Source of the DNA: a virus
Virus record (IMG/VR): IMGVR_UViG_3300049893_002805
Location: 1 to 50,645 of that record
DNA: 50,645 nucleotides
Reading direction: 5' to 3' (one strand)
The notes below the pieces were generated by a model. It saw only the letters and a program-made list of their open reading frames with translations, searched no databases and had not been told where the DNA came from. A program made the translations under genes and the position numbers. Within the stretch, counting starts at the first letter, position 1; every line of letters begins with the position of its first letter. Positions 50,007-50,645 of the stretch are shown here, piece after piece.

Positions 50007-50591
50007 ATGCCCCCACGTAACAGTAAGCCATTTTCTTGCAAGCTCTGCGGAGAGTCCTCCCCAAGCTCCTTCTACGGCTCCGACAAATCTACCTGCAAGA
50101 AATGCAGGAAAGAACAACTGAACAACAAACGCCTGGAAGCCAAACTCAACCCCCCAATGATCGGGGAGAGACGCACCTGTGTCCGCTGTAACACAGAGAA
50201 GGACGCCTACTACGACTTTTACGAAAGCAATAAAAGTGCATGTAAAGTCTGCGTCTCTCAACGTTCCAGAGAATGGTGTGTTGCAAACTATGTGCGTTTC
50301 CTCTGGGCACAAGCCAAAACAAGAGCGAAGCGAGATTCAAGGGAGTTTACCATTCGCGAGGAAGACATTCTAATACCGAGGTTTTGCCCTGTTCTTGGCA
50401 TGGAACTTGTTATCGGTGGCCCACAAAGCCAAAAAGACAACAGCCCCTCAATTGATCGCGTTGATTCAACAAGGGGTTATACCCCAGACAACATTAAAGT
50501 GATATCCTGCCGAGCAAACACTCTTAAAAGCAATGCAACGATCGAAGAGCTGGAAGCTGTACTTTCATACATGAAAGATTGCTCCCGCTAA
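50007..50591 (+). CDS. HNH-type endonuclease
   Basis: This 194-residue protein has two N-terminal Cys-pair knuckles (CKLCGESSPSSFYGSDKSTC then KKCRK, and CVRCNTEKDAYYDFYESNKS) and a C-terminal catalytic part CPVLGMELV, DNSPSIDRVDSTRGYTPDNI and ISCRANTLKSNATIEELE. The SIDR-D-xxGY-xxN pattern is typical of small HNH/endonuclease-VII-like enzymes in phages. It may be a free-standing homing endonuclease. A terminator follows 18 bases after its stop. Confidence 0.8.
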   Translation: MPPRNSKPFSCKLCGESSPSSFYGSDKSTCKKCRKEQLNNKRLEAKLNPPMIGERRTCVRCNTEKDAYYDFYESNKSACKVCVSQRSREWCVANYVRFLWAQAKTRAKRDSREFTIREEDILIPRFCPVLGMELVIGGPQSQKDNSPSIDRVDSTRGYTPDNIKVISCRANTLKSNATIEELEAVLSYMKDCSR

Positions 50592-50608
50592 AGCAGTCAC
50601 CTCGCTGG

Positions 50609-50628
50609 ATTTCCCCCGGAAATTTTTT
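50609..50628 (+). terminator. Intrinsic terminator after the endonuclease gene
   Basis: ATTTCC, loop CCC, GGAAAT (6-bp stem) is directly followed by a run of six T (50623-50628, sharing its first T with the stem). Position right after the last gene fits a Rho-independent terminator. Confidence 0.65.
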
Positions 50629-50645
50629 GACGCCCTTTTCTCTTC

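Noticed and set aside
1-50645. tRNA genes, CRISPR arrays, insertion sequences, integrase or attachment sites
   Set aside because: Looked for in gaps and on both strands; nothing with cloverleaf, regular repeat-spacer order, transposase or recombinase signatures was seen.

Overview
The window is part of the genome of a large contractile-tailed (myovirus-type) phage with T4-like parts. The support is a set of proteins resembling T4 baseplate wedge gp6 and gp25, a gp5-type baseplate hub (OB fold) and a gp55-type late sigma factor. Around them are many Ser/Gly/Thr-rich virion proteins, a PIN-PhoH ATPase, a primase-polymerase and a divergent GroEL-like chaperonin. Genes are tightly packed, often overlapping by ATGA, GTGA or TAATG. 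I saw no tRNA, rRNA, CRISPR array or insertion sequence. The host cannot be told from the sequence.

Layout. (1) 1-19.1 kb, all on the minus strand: virion genes read from the sigma factor and hub through gp25 and gp6 to LamG-bearing tail-tip proteins; the last gene runs off the left edge. (2) 19.1-35.6 kb, nearly all minus: an accessory island with seven glycosyltransferase-type genes, a nucleotide-sugar dehydrogenase, two SAM methyltransferases, a radical-SAM enzyme, a Cas4/RecB-like nuclease and many small genes. (3) 35.6-42.6 kb, minus: primase-polymerase, four small virion-type genes, PhoH, an AT-hook protein and a histone-H1-like protein. (4) 42.6-50.6 kb: mixed strands, with the chaperonin, a YkgJ-type Cys-cluster protein, a DUF458/YkuK RNase-H-fold protein, several small unknown genes and an HNH endonuclease, ending in a terminator-like hairpin.

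The most unusual content is two clusters of very small genes (25494-26290 and 30094-30825, minus strand). Most encode a short piece that resembles a different segment of a T4 gp23-type major capsid protein (MCP), followed by a basic tail of the type NPFRWTCLK or FRRIKVK that resembles the gp23 C-terminus. The pieces partly tile the capsid protein: one ends its MCP-like part at HKISMTD and another begins with MTDAEREF. The ORFs are intact and most are joined to their neighbours by start/stop overlaps, so they look like a maintained family of capsid-fragment mini-genes rather than one decayed copy. The first cluster is coupled to a radical-SAM gene and the second to a glycosyltransferase gene. 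I know of no described system of this form; the gp23 comparison is from memory of the T4 protein and has to be tested by profile search.

How the parts may work together: the structural block builds the tail and baseplate under gp55-type late transcription. The glycan block may decorate virion or host polymers. The chaperonin could help fold capsid protein. The MCP mini-genes could modulate capsid assembly, compete with incoming phages, or act as decoys for host sensors that recognise capsid protein. These roles are inference.
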